In this document: positions 41,762 through 53,600 of the stretch, one piece after another | Layout: every line of letters starts with the position of its first letter | Position numbering within the stretch: the stretch's first letter is position 1 | Origin: Cryptomeria japonica | Taxonomy: Eukaryota; Streptophyta; Pinopsida; Cupressales; Cupressaceae | Length of the DNA: 64,000 nucleotides | Assembly (NCBI RefSeq): GCF_030272615.1 | Contig: NC_081414.1 | Span: forward strand, 5,589,001-5,653,000 | Direction: 5' to 3' | Notes under the pieces: model-generated | What the model was told of the DNA's origin: nothing | Seen by the model: only the letters and a program-made list of their open reading frames with translations | Databases searched by the model: none | Translations under genes and position numbers: made by a program

Positions 41762-44182
41762 ATGTACCTAGCACCCGAAGATGGTGAAAGTCTAATGATA
41801 AGGAGAGTATTGATGCAAGAACCTCATAAGCGTGAAGTGTCTCAGAGAAGAGCATTGTTCAGGATAAAGTGCAAAATCTTGGGCAAGGTATGTAAGGTGG
41901 TTATAGATTCAGGTTCCATAGATAACATTATCTCAAAGGAGGCAGTTAGCAAATTGAACCTACCTAGAATGAAGCACAGTGAACCCTACAAGGTAACCTG
42001 GTTAAACAAGGGGCAACATGTCCTAGTGAGTGAACAATCATGGGTAGATTTCAACATAGGTGAATACAAGGATAGGATACTATGTGACATTCTTCCTATG
42101 GATGCTTGCCATCTACTATTGGGTAGACCTTGGCAATTTGACAGAAGGGCACACCATGATGGTGAAAAAAACACATATTCCTTTCAAAAGATTGGCATTG
42201 TATACAAAATTCAGTCCCTTAGTGAAGAGATAGAGAACAGCAAACCACAGGCACCTAAAGTGCTATTAGTCAATGAGAAAGAGTTCATCCAAACCATGAA
42301 AGAGGGAGATGGGATTGGTTATGCACTTGTAGTGAAACCTAAGGAGGATAAGAAAGAAAAACAAGTTGAGATCCCACAAGAAGTGCAACAAATTCTTGAT
42401 AACTTTAAGGGCATCATCAGTGATGGACAACCAACAACATTACCTCCTCCTAGAGCCATTAGTCATCAAATTGACTTTATACCAAGAGCTTCTTTGCCAA
42501 ACAAAGCAGCATACAAGATGACTCCTGAACAAAACAAAGAGGTAGCTAGACAGATTCAAGAGTTATTGGATCAAGGATTAATAAGAAAGAGAATAAGTCT
42601 TTGTGCCGTACCCACTGTGTTGGCACCTAAGAAAGGGGGCACATGGAGACTATGCACAGACTCCAGAGCTATCAACAAAATCACAATAAGATACAAGTTC
42701 CCTATTCCCAGGATAGAAGATTTGATGGATTGTTTAGGGGGTGCGAGGTATTTCTCCAAAATAGACTTAAAAAGTGGTTACCATCAGATAAGAATAAAAG
42801 AGGGTGATGAGTGGAAAACTGCTTTCAAAACAAACGAGGGTCTTTATGAATGGTTGGTTATGCCTTTTGGACTCTCTAATGCTCCCAGTACCTTTATGAG
42901 GTTGATGAATGAAGTATTGCATGATTTTCTTAGTAAGTTTGTGGTAGTCTACTTAGATGATATTCTCATTTTTAGTAAGACTAAAGAGGAGCATTTGAAA
43001 CACTTAGCTATTGTTTTGCAAAGATTATCTGATGAGCAGTTAACCATAAATCTTGAAAAATGTGATTTTATGCAACAAGAGCTAGTCTATCTTGGTTTTG
43101 TTGTGTCCAGTGGAGATCTTAAGATGGATAAATCTAAAGTTGCAGCCATAACAAGTTGGCCAACCCCACAATCAACCCGTGAAGTTAGGAGTTTTCATGG
43201 TCTAGCCCAGTTTTACAGAAAGTTTATCAGAGGGTTCAGTGAGATTTGTGCACCCATGTTAGATACAATAAAAGATGGTCATAAGGTCAAGTTTCAATGG
43301 ATAGAAGCAGCAAATAAGGGGTTTGAGTTACCCAAAACCAGAGTTGCTACACAACCAGTGTTAATCCTTCCTAGTTTTGATAAACTTTTTACTATAGAAT
43401 GTGATGCCAGTCATCTTGCAGTAGGTGCAGTCTTGAGTCAGGATAATAGACCAGTTGCTTTCTTTAGTGAAAAACTGAATAATGCAAAGAAAAAGTATTC
43501 ATCTTATGATTTAGAGTTATATGCATTGGTGCAGGCACTCAGGAAGTGGAGGTATTACTTGCTTCCTAAAGAATTTGTTGTGTATACAGACAACCAAGCA
43601 GTCGGTTTCTTGAATTCTCAGGATAAACTCAACCATAGGCATGTGAAATGGGTAGAGTACCTACAAGCATATACCTTTACTCTTAAGCACAAGAAAGGCC
43701 AATGTAACAAAGTAGTTGATGCTTTAAGTAGGAGATTGTTGACTATTCAGGAGATCCAAGTTAAGAGTATTGGTATTGATTGCTTTCAAGATTTATATCC
43801 TAATGATGATGATTTTGCCGCTGCTTATAAAGTTTGTCTTGCTTTTGAGAATCATTTCCATAGTGAGTATGCTGACTATACATTGCAGAATGGTTTATTA
43901 TTCAGGGGAGGACAGCTATGTGTTCCTAAAGGTTCCATGAGAGAAAATCTCATCCAAGAGAAACACAATGGGTGTTTGAGTGGCCATTTTGGTCTCAATA
44001 AGACCTTAGAGTTGGTTCAACGCTTTATTACTGGCCTAAGATGCAGAGAGATGTCCAGAGGTATGTTGAACAGTGCATGGTATGTTAGAAGGCCAAAGGT
44101 AATAGCACTGATGCTGGTTTATATCAGCCACTTCCCATTCCTTCTAGGCCATGGGAGTGCATCAGTATGGATTTTGTTGTAG
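41762..44182 (+). CDS. pol: Gypsy-1 pol: protease, reverse transcriptase, RNase H (open 806-codon frame)
   Basis: Long open frame within gag-pol. Protease: VVIDSGSIDNI with the DSG active site at residues 49-51. Reverse transcriptase: [35 protein letters not shown] and the catalytic YLDD at 397-400. RNase H: FTIECDASHLAVGAVL (catalytic D at 548), SSYDLELYAL and VVYTDNQAV. The integrase zinc-binding start (HNGCLSGHFGLNKT) is in frame, but the frame is lost near 44025, so the last ~50 residues of the open frame are not element protein. The codon marked as start is arbitrary: in an intact element this is one polyprotein with gag. Other parts of the element are disabled. Confidence 0.9.
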   Translation: MYLAPEDGESLMIRRVLMQEPHKREVSQRRALFRIKCKILGKVCKVVIDSGSIDNIISKEAVSKLNLPRMKHSEPYKVTWLNKGQHVLVSEQSWVDFNIGEYKDRILCDILPMDACHLLLGRPWQFDRRAHHDGEKNTYSFQKIGIVYKIQSLSEEIENSKPQAPKVLLVNEKEFIQTMKEGDGIGYALVVKPKEDKKEKQVEIPQEVQQILDNFKGIISDGQPTTLPPPRAISHQIDFIPRASLPNKAAYKMTPEQNKEVARQIQELLDQGLIRKRISLCAVPTVLAPKKGGTWRLCTDSRAINKITIRYKFPIPRIEDLMDCLGGARYFSKIDLKSGYHQIRIKEGDEWKTAFKTNEGLYEWLVMPFGLSNAPSTFMRLMNEVLHDFLSKFVVVYLDDILIFSKTKEEHLKHLAIVLQRLSDEQLTINLEKCDFMQQELVYLGFVVSSGDLKMDKSKVAAITSWPTPQSTREVRSFHGLAQFYRKFIRGFSEICAPMLDTIKDGHKVKFQWIEAANKGFELPKTRVATQPVLILPSFDKLFTIECDASHLAVGAVLSQDNRPVAFFSEKLNNAKKKYSSYDLELYALVQALRKWRYYLLPKEFVVYTDNQAVGFLNSQDKLNHRHVKWVEYLQAYTFTLKHKKGQCNKVVDALSRRLLTIQEIQVKSIGIDCFQDLYPNDDDFAAAYKVCLAFENHFHSEYADYTLQNGLLFRGGQLCVPKGSMRENLIQEKHNGCLSGHFGLNKTLELVQRFITGLRCREMSRGMLNSAWYVRRPKVIALMLVYISHFPFLLGHGSASVWILL

Positions 44183-45246
44183 GTTTACCAAAGACAAAAA
44201 TAGGGCATGACAGTATCTTTGTGGTTGTTGACAGGTTTAGTAAAATGGCTCACTTGATACCTTGCAAAAATACTAATGATGCTAGTCATATTGCTTTCCT
44301 TTTCTTTAAAGAAGTTGTCAGAATACATGGTTTGCCATCTAGCATTGTATCAGATAGAGATGTTAAGTTTTTGGGTCATTTTTGGAAGACTTTGTGGAAG
44401 AAATTGGGTACTAACTTGTCTTTTGGCTCAGCTTACCATCCACAGACAGATGGCCAAAAAGAAGTGGTGAATAGAACATTGGGTAATCTACTCAGATGTC
44501 TCACCAAGGAGTATGGACAAAGTTGGGATCAGCTCATCCCACAGGCAGAGTTTGCCTACAATGACAGTGTAAATAGATCCACTAGTAAGAGTCCATTTCA
44601 AATTGTTTATGGTATGCACCCAAGAGGTGTTTTTGAGTTACATGATGTGATTAACTTGCAACATGTTAGTGGGACAGCTGAAGATATGGCACAATCTCTA
44701 AAAGAGATACATGAACAGGTTAAGCAGTCTTTACAGGACACCACAGCAAGAGTCAAGGCAAGGGTGGATGCTTCAAAGAGGGATGTCCAATTCTCAGTTG
44801 GAGATTTTGTGTCGGTACATCTCAATAAGTCTAGATTGCAAAAGGGAGTTCCTACCAAGTTATAGATGAGAAGAATTAGACCTTGCAGGATTTTGGCTAA
44901 GTATGGTCCAAATGCTTATAAAATTGATTTACTTGCAGATGTTTCCTTGTCTCCCATCTTTAATGTTGCAGATTTGGTACCTTTCAAGGGGCAACCTCTA
45001 GAAGAGACTCAGAGAGCTTCAGACATTTCAAATTCCCTTTCTAATATATCTCTCCCCCCTTCTTCTTCTCCCATTCCTGAACAGGTACTTGATTCCAAAA
45101 TCATCAAAAAGACTAGAAAGCATGACTACCTTGAGCATTTGATCAAGTGGAAAGATCAACCAGCTTCTGAAGCCACTTGGATACCTGAAAGTGACTTTAA
45201 TAAGGCTGGTATTCCTCTCTCTTTTCTGCCCAAAGGAGTCACATGA
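44026..45246 (+). pseudogene. Gypsy-1 integrase and chromodomain, broken
   Basis: After a one-base frameshift near 44025 the integrase continues: the CMVC half of the zinc site followed by a stop at 44086-44088, then the catalytic core from about 44140 (MDFVVGLPKTK with the first Asp, IVSDRDVKFLGHFW with the second, HPQTDGQKEVVNRTLGNL with the Glu). A second stop at 44863-44865 lies just before MRRIRPCRILAKYG. The C-terminus holds a chromodomain-like segment (YLEHLIKWKDQPASEATW, ~45130-45185), which in this group directs integration to heterochromatin. The D-D-E residues survive, but the protein cannot be made in one piece. Confidence 0.9.
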
Positions 45247-45257
45247 CTTCTTTGTCA

Positions 45258-45268
45258 CCGGGGGAGTA
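45258..45268 (+). other. Gypsy-1 polypurine tract
   Basis: CCGGGGGAGTA directly before the 3' LTR. Gypsy-2 has GGGGGAGTA at the equivalent place. Confidence 0.8.
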
Positions 45269-47597
45269 TGGTGCAGGAGCACCTAGCTTCATTTTCAGCT
45301 TCATTTTCATCACAGGTTTGATTTTTGTTAGTTTTAAGTTGGAAAGTTGTCTAAGATGTTTTTGAGGTTGTTCTAGGTTTTTTGGATGAGTTTTGAACTC
45401 ATTGTGTGGTTTTGGTTTCTTGTTTTCATCTTTTTGCTCAAAGTTGCCAGTTTGGTGTTGCCTGGCAAAATGATGGAAAAATGAGTTTTTAATGTGGTTT
45501 TTGTTTTAAAAGGTTTTAGACATGTTTTATGCTTGGGTTTTAGGTGTGAGAAGTGTTTTTAGGTATTGTTAGTCTTGGAGGTCAATCTTGCATTTTCTAG
45601 GCACCAAAAAGTTGTCATTTAGGCATCAAAATGTCAAATTTAGGTGTTCTTGGACATGTACCTGTCCATACAAGAGGCTAACCAACTGGGAGAGGTATTT
45701 ATTCTCCTGCTTGAACCATTGTAAGGGTTGATTTCATGGATTTATGAAGCATTTTCCAAGTTTGCACTAGTTTTACTTGGTTTTTCTCTAGTTTTTAAAT
45801 CCATGTGAACAACAATCCGTACACCTGTTGTACTTGGCCATACTATTCTTGCATTTTTAGATTCTTTTATGTTTTCTTAAGCTTTTCCCTTTGGTGGCAT
45901 CTAATTTCATCAAGTTTTGAGTTTGTAGTAAAATTAGTTTGATTTGACAGTTTCACTGCCTTGTCTAGGAAATTGGCAAGGATGCTTGACCAACTTGGCT
46001 TCTTGAAGTCCTAAAATGTTCATGGCTCCCCAAGAACCAGTTGGTCAATTTGTAAATTATGTAAATACATGTTTTGCTTTCAAGAATGTAGGTGCAAGGA
46101 GTTTTGTGGCCATGGAGCCCTAGGCAAGTGTGCCATTTGGCTAGGGTCTTGTAAAGGTTTGATGCTTTTCTCTTCCATAGCAAATGCATTCTTCAGGTGG
46201 ACAGACTTGTCTTGTCATCCAAGATTGTAAGTGGAAGCTAAGAGGCTTTCTAAGCCAAGAAAAGGAAGGTTGCATTTTCAGTTTGTGCAAATTGTAAACA
46301 AAAATAGTGAGTCACTGTTTTGGTATTAGTTTTCCCTTCATTTGTGTGCTCTCCACCATTTATTGGTGTGTGTAAAACCTTGCTTCTTCTTTGTTTGTTT
46401 GCAAACAAGAGTAAGGAAATGTGTTTGACCCTGCCCATGGGTTTGTATTGCCAAGATCAAGCAATGATCCCTTTAGGCAAAGTGTAACGCCCAACAGGTT
46501 GTCACAATCATTTATGACTGATTTTTGCATTGTAAACGAATGGTTTATTGTAATCTTCCTCTTCCACATAGCAGGTTTGAAGAAAAACAAGAAGCCAAGG
46601 ATGGGGCATTGATAGGAAGCATCAATCAGACCTTTTAAAAGGTGTTTTTAACAGTGGTTAAGTGCAGTTTCAAAAGGAAAAAAAAATAGTGAAAGGCAAA
46701 AGTGCAGTGACAGTTAGCTTTGATAGTGAATGATCCATTATTTGTAATTGCCTAATGCTTGTGTGCAGGGATAACATGACTCTCCTTTGTCTCTAAATGG
46801 TGGACATGTTTACATGTTTGAATGTAATTGGTTCTTTGCAAATGATGTGTTTGAAAGAGGCAATAATGGAAAAGTTGTAAATTGTTGCATTCTCCTCATG
46901 AGCAACTTTTTGTAAAATCTTGTTCTCCAAACTTTGAAGTCCAAATATTCTTTATTGTGGCCTAATTAGTCAGTAGTATGATGGCACTAAGGTTCCTTGT
47001 TTCTTATTGGAGGTCTCTAGTTTGAATGTTGATTTTCACCATCAAAACCCTACCAAACCCTCCCTTTTCACCCATTTTTGGGACAGTCACGGAGAAGGCC
47101 TGAGAGACCCTGAGACTTTGAAAATCTTTAAGAACTCCCAAAAGGGTGTCCGAATATCAACTTCTTTTTGTATGGAAGTCCATCGCTTGAGCAGGGTGAG
47201 CACAAAACCCCAAATGGAGGGTTAATGCCTAGTAGCCCGTTTTAGGCCTAAAACCAAGTTTTTTTCAAATCGAGTATGCTAGAGAAGGTTGCAAAGCATG
47301 AAATCCAACAAACCAAGTTGAAACAGGTTAACCTAAAATGAATTCAACCTATTGGGTGAGTTTGGCTTCATAAGTTGGTTTTGGAGCACTTGAAAGGATG
47401 ACAACAACTATGGAGTTGAAGCCCTTGAGTAGCCAAGGAGAGTTTGACATAGGGAGGTGGAACAAGGCGAGTTGTTAGATTACCTTTGAGCTATTTGCAC
47501 CTTGTCCTTGGTGACTACACCTTGAAAACAGTAAGGATCTATCACTTAGCAAACATACTAGCCACTTAACAACCACCTTGCATCATCCTCCCTATCA
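45269..47597 (+). mobile_element. Gypsy-1 3' LTR, 2329 bp
   Basis: Begins TGGTGCAGGAGCACC and ends CCCTATCA. It is colinear with the 5' LTR except for the nested solo LTR and scattered substitutions, and is followed by CTGTA (47598-47602). Confidence 0.95.
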
Positions 47598-47602
47598 CTG
47601 TA
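47598..47602. repeat. Gypsy-1 target duplication CTGTA, right
   Basis: Exact copy of 36342-36346. Confidence 0.9.
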
Positions 47603-48370
47603 GCTCTCTCGAGTTCTTCAAACTCAACCATATGAATACAAAAATCTAGGAAGAAGAAAAAAACCAAAGAGAGAGAACTTTCAAATTAAACTATATTCGA
47701 TTCCACACTAGCATGTACCAAGTTATGTAAAGTAACATCTCCTTCACCATTCTAAAATTGAAGGATATCAGCATTTGACATTCAAAGAATAATGAAAACA
47801 TGGCAGCAATAGATGTAATCCTCTCATATTGAAGGTATATCAAACAAACCATTCATTCCCACAATATAGGGAATATGCCCAAAGCCACAAACCAATTCAT
47901 GTACCTCTCCAAATAACTCCTCGAAACTAGATCCATATCCCAAGACCAACAACAAGGAGAACAACAAAAATTCATAAAACCAAACATCTTCTTCTCAACA
48001 AGTCCTCAGAAGTTCTACATTCAAGGCTTATTCATGTGAGAAATCAAGATACAAAATAATGAATGTATCTGATAACTAGGTGGACAATACTTGACAGATC
48101 ATTCACTTGCCAAGTAAAACAAGAGTGGGAAACAAGATTTTCATGTTCTCACAACACCAATCATTAAAATCTTACAATGAAAGACAATCTTCTCTTCAGA
48201 TCCATAATAGATTCACATCCATAACCAGGTATGGGATCCTCGGTCTTTCTACTGAAATCCTCATTAAAGAGTAACTATCTCAATACATGATCCCATAAAC
48301 AAGATATCTTCTAGCCTCACCCAAGCCTTTTTAATCCCCGTGGTCATCCACCAATCATCCCATGTGTTGG
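47603..48370 (-). mobile_element. Probable continuation of the minus-strand Copia fragment
   Basis: Removing Gypsy-1 joins this stretch to 35448-36346. No pol motif, primer site or 5' LTR was found, so the end at about 48370 is only the point where sequence character changes. Confidence 0.3.
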
Positions 48371-48997
48371 GAGTGTCAAAAATTTATTGCTTTTCCTTGT
48401 TTCTATCTTCTGAGTCTTCCTTGGAATAGGGTTCTCAATATGTCTTGGTGGGGTTTAAGCTTTGTATGCTTTAGTGGAAAAACCCTCTCTATTTTTCTAA
48501 TTTGTAGTTGACTGGATATAGTGGGTTATAGGTCTTTTAATTCATGCTTGGAAGGGTTTTTAATCATTTAATAATCAACCCTACGTGTTAGGTTTTTATC
48601 TTCGGGCCAATTGCTTTTAACTATAGGGATGAATTTTGATTTTTCACCTAGGTTCCTTGGTCTATGCTTTCCTAGCGTTTTAATGCTCATGGTCCCATCA
48701 CGCTCAATGTAATGAACATGTGCCTAATCTTATCACATAATTGATGGCCATTTTGGACCATATAAGGATATTGCAGGATGGTGGGGTCTGGGTTTTATAT
48801 CCTACTTGAGTTACCCCAAAAGACCCATTTTGCACCCAATGAAGTGTCGCAGGCTAGCGAGATATATGTTAGCAAAGAAGAAATCCTACCTCAAGAGTCT
48901 CCCTTGTTAGGCCAATTTATCTAGCAAGTTGGCAGGATGTACGCCAGTGAGAGAAGAACCTTACCCCACATGACTTTTCTTTGAAGCAGTCTTGTGT
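48371..48997 (+). other. Element B leader, left of the Gypsy-2 insertion
   Basis: Non-coding. A TATA-like CATATAAGG lies near 48759. Motifs GGCTAGCGAGAT (48852) and GTTGGCAGGATG (48929) belong to the array that continues right of Gypsy-2. It ends with CGTGG at 48998-49002. Confidence 0.45.
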
Positions 48998-49002
48998 CGT
49001 GG
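48998..49002. repeat. Gypsy-2 target duplication CGTGG, left
   Basis: CGTGG directly before the left LTR, repeated at 56826-56830. Confidence 0.9.
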
Positions 49003-50572
49003 TGATGGGGAGGTATACTCAAAGAGAGTCAATCCTTTAACAAAAGGCAGTCAAGTATTGTCTTAGTGGTCTCACATCATTATTCTCTGGTCTATCCATC
49101 AAATTATGCATCCAAACTCTCTAGGAGTGCTCCCAATCAGGATGTGCTCACTGGTTGCTCAGTCATGGTTGAGATTCACAAAGGTAAATCCAACCTTACA
49201 CTATCAAAATTTTAACAAATGCTTGCAGATGTTGTAGTAGGTGTTTATGAGGTTTTCTGAGGCCAATCAACTAGTTTTGAGTTTGGGTTTGATCCATTTC
49301 CCCATCGCTCCTTCCTTCCCCTATTTTCTAGGCCTAGTAGCCCTAGAGCCCCAATTAGCCCTATCCAACCAGTTTTTGTGGATTTGTTCGCAATTTCCCC
49401 ATAGACCCCAACAAACTCATTGGTGATTTGAGTACCCTTTTGGAATTACTTCAAGATTTATGAATTAAGAAATGTCATTCTGACCGTACAGGTACGGAAC
49501 CCAAGAATGGCTTATTTTAAGGGGGTTTAAGCTCTTTTTGGTCTTCTTTCAAGGGTTTGGTGTCTTCCTTGATCTGCCACACCTCCAAAATCTCACATAT
49601 GCTTTTCCAAACCCCACTTGCTCATGCCAAACACTCTGCAACTCCAACCCTTCTCATCCCTGCAAGCATTTGCATAATTTCACTCATTTCCTAACCGGGC
49701 TATGACTGAGCTCGCCTAGGAAATGATGCTCATTGGCCTTTCAATGACCTCCAAATGAAAACAAAGACCATGTACACTATAAAAAGTCTCCATGGCTCTA
49801 TACCCAAGGGTTATTGAGAAGAAATCAAAGGACTTCAAGCTAGAACCATGTTTGGGCCTCTCAAACCCTTACTCAGGCCAAGAGTTTTCAAAATTGAGAA
49901 CTCAATTCAAACCTGCAAAAAAACTAACAAAAATACTTCTTGAGCACTACAAGAACATGCACAAAATAATTCTTAAACAACAACAATGCAATCAATCCAT
50001 GAAGTACGAACTATTGCTCTAATTCTTAGAAAACACAAGGTAAAAACTTGAAAATGGTCTCCAAATTGTATTAAAAAATGCTCCAGGCATTCACCAACCC
50101 CATTATATTCATGCTCAAGGAATTTATATGCCATTTTTGTTCTAACTAACTCTCCATCGGTTTCCTAACCAACCCTTTGCTCAAAATTGCAAAAAGTTGC
50201 TCAACGTTGCAAAAAGTTGTCAAGCAACTTTGACAACTTTTGCCAAAAAGTGCATTTTTGCATTACATGCTTTGTTTCCTTTTCCAAACCATCTAGGATG
50301 ACTAAAAACCAATACCTTAACATGTCCCAATTCCAAACAAGGCTTTTCAAGACATTTTACAACAAAATACATGATTACGCCATTTTAGGCTTACAAGGGC
50401 TTACAAGCCAAAATTGAGCAAATGCATGGTCCTATGGACATCCAACCTATCAAAGAATATCAAAAACATATGAGGACCTATGACAAGACTCTTATTCACC
50501 ATCCAAAACCAAGCTATGAACAAACACACCAAAATGAAGAAATTGCACTCAAAACTAGGTGCTCCTGCACCA
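49003..50572 (-). mobile_element. Gypsy-2 3' LTR
   Basis: On the minus strand it starts TGGTGCAGGAGCACC (50572) and ends CTCCCCATCA (49003). Confidence 0.95.
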
Positions 50573-50583
50573 TACTCCCCCAA
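50573..50583 (-). other. Gypsy-2 polypurine tract
   Basis: On the minus strand, TTGGGGGAGTA immediately precedes the 3' LTR. Confidence 0.8.
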
Positions 50584-50645
50584 TGAGAAAGAAGTCAAGT
50601 GACTCCTTTAGGTAGTAAAGAAAGGGGAACTCCATGCTTAGAAAA

Positions 50646-53600
50646 TTATGTCTCAGGTATCCAAGTAGCTTCAGATGCTGGAAGGTGTTTCCATTTCATC
50701 AAGTGATCCATATAGGCGGTATGCCTTTTTTTCTTCAAAACACTAGAATCTAACACCTTCTTGGCTTGGGGAATGGGTGCAGCTAGTAAGGGCAGGTCTA
50801 AAAGTTCTTGAGAGACCTCTAAGACTCTACTATCTTCTTCTAGAAGTGTTCCCTTATAGTGCACCAAATCTGCCACATTGAAAATGGGAGATAAAGCCAT
50901 ATCACCGGGTAAGTCTATCTTGTATGCATTATTGCCATATTTGGCCAAAACTTTGCAAGGACCTATCCTCCTCATCTGAAGCTTACTGGGGACACCTTTC
51001 TGAAGCCTTTCCTTGTTCAAATGAACCATCACCATGTCACCAACAATAAATTGGATATCCTTTCTTTTCTCATCTACTCTTTCCTTGATCCTTTGAGTAG
51101 TGTCCAATAGGGTTGTCCTAACTTGCTCATGAACCTCTTGCATAGATTGAGCCATGTCTAAGGCATGTCCACTATGTTTTCCTATCTTTCCCACATCTTT
51201 GAGCTCCAAAAAACCCCTAGGATGAATGCCATACACAATCTCAAATGGGCTTTTACCGGTGGACCTATTCACACTGTCATTATAAGCAAACTCGGCTTGA
51301 TGGTTAATCTGATCCCAAGCTTGCCCATACTCTTTTGTCAGGCATCTAAGAAGATTTACAAGTGTTCTATTGACCACCTCAATTTGTCCATCCGTTTGGG
51401 GATGATAGGTTGAACTGAAAGACAAGTTAGTACCTAATCTTTGCCACAAAGTCTTCCAAAAATGACCAATAAACTTTGCATCTTTATCTGACACAATGCT
51501 TATAGGTAAACCATGGATTCTAATAACCTCCTTGAAAAATAAGTGAGCAATGTGACTAGCATCATGAGTGACCTTGCATGGAATAAAATGAGCCATCTTA
51601 CTAAACCTATCTACCACAACATAAATGCTATCAAAACTTGATTTGGTTTTAGGAAAACCAACAATAAAGTCCACACTTACACACTCCCATGGTCGGTTGG
51701 GAATAGGTAAAGGCTGATAAAGAACAACATTGGAGGATGTACCCTTAGCTCTTTGGCAAACCATGCATTTCTCCACATATCTCCTGATATCTCTTTGCAT
51801 TTTAGGCCAATAGTAGAATCTTTGGACAAGTTCCAAAGTCTTGTTCAAACCAAAATGTCCACTCAAGCATTCATTGTGCTTCTCTTGCATCAAGTTTTCT
51901 CTCATAGACCCTTTAGGCACACATAGCTATCCTCCTTTGAACAAAAGGCCATCTTGCAAGGTGTAATATGCATATTCACTATGAAAATGGTTTCCAAACC
52001 CTTGGCAAACCTTGTAGGCAGCAACAAAGTCTTCATCTTCTTCATACAAATTATTTAAACTATCCACTCCAATGCTTTTGAGTTGCACTTCTTGCACTGT
52101 TAGTAACCTCCTACTCAATGCATCAGCTACCTTATTACATTGTCCTTTTTTGTTTTTAATGGTAAAGGTATATGACTGCAAATACTCTACCTATTTAATA
52201 TGCCTATGGTTTAACTTTTCTTGAGAATTAAGAAAGTTAAGAGCTTGATTATCAGTGTAAACCACAATTTCCTTAAGCAGCAAATAATGCCTCCATTTCC
52301 TAAGAGATTGGAAAAGTGCATACAATTCCAAATCATAGGAAGAATACATTTTCTTTGCATCATTGAGCTTCTCACTGAAAAAGGCAACTGGTCTATTGTC
52401 TTGGCTTAAAACTGCTCCAACCGCTATGTTGCTTGCATCACATTCAATAGTGAAGAGCTTGACAAAGCTTGGTAGGATGAGTACTAGTCGAGTAGCCACC
52501 TTTGTCTTCAAGAGATCAAATCCTCTTTGTTCTTCCTTTGTCCATACAAACTTGATTCTCATACCTCCCTTGATTGTCTCAAGCATGGGTGCACATATTT
52601 CACTAAACCCTTTGATGAACTTTCTATAAAACTGAGCCAAGCCATGAAAAATTCTTACTTCACTTGTTGTCTTAGGTGTAGGCCAACTAATTATGGCTTC
52701 CACCTTAGAGGTACCCATCTTTAAATAACCTCTCGAGACTACAAACCCAAGATACACCAACTCATGTTTCATAAACTCACATTTCTCCAAATTGATGGTT
52801 AGTTTCTCATCACTAGTTTACTCAATACAATTTCTATATGCTTAAGATGTTCATCTTTAGACTTGCTAAAAATTAAGATGTCATCTAAGTAAACAACAAC
52901 AAATTTACCAATGTAGTCCTTGAGTACTTCATTCATGAGTCTCATGAATGTGTTAGGAGCATTTGTGAGTCCAAATGGCATAACAAGACATTCATAGAGT
53001 CCTTATGTGGTCTTGAAGGTTGTCTTCCATTCATCACCCTCCTTTATTCTGATTTGGTGGTAACCACTCTTGAGATCTATCTTGGTGAAGTATTCAACAC
53101 CTCCCAAACAATCCATCAAGTCTTCAATTCTTGGGATGGGAAATCTATACCTGATAGTAATCTGGTTTATGGCTCTAGAATCAGTGCAAAGTCTCCAAGT
53201 ACCTCCCTTCTTTGGAGCCAAAATGGTGGGTACTACACATGGGCTAATGCTCTTCTTGATTAGTCCATTGTCTAGGAGTTCTTATATTTGCTTGGCTATC
53301 TCCTTATTCTAATCTAGTGTCATTTTATAAGCTACCTTATTGGGCAATGAGGCTCCGGGTATGAAGTCAATTTGATGACTTATGACACGTTGAGGAGGCA
53401 ATGTAGCTGGTGTTCCATCACTAATGGTGTCCTTAAACTGATTTAGGACCTGTTGCACTTCTTTAGAAATGCACACCTTCTTCTCTTTGTTGTCTTCTTT
53501 TGGCTTTACAACAATGGCAAACCCCACTCCTTCTCCTTCCTTGAGTGTGTTGATGAATTCTTTCTCACCAACTAGCAGCACATTAGAACCTTTGGATCTA

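Larger units (their letters stand above)
36347..47597 (+). mobile_element. Gypsy-1: Ty3/gypsy chromovirus, 11.25 kb including nested solo LTR
   Basis: Complete structure: target duplication CTGTA, 5' LTR 36347-40636, primer site, gag, pol with protease, reverse transcriptase, RNase H, integrase and chromodomain, purine tract, 3' LTR 45269-47597, target duplication. Gene order and the C-terminal chromodomain place it among chromoviruses; LTRs over 2 kb suggest a Tekay-like clade (inference). The LTRs differ at roughly 1-2 percent in the stretches compared, so it is fairly young, but gag and integrase carry frameshifts and stops. Confidence 0.95.

Noticed and set aside
44167..44865. Independent integrase gene
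   Set aside because: It is the continuation of the Gypsy-1 polyprotein after a frameshift and a stop.
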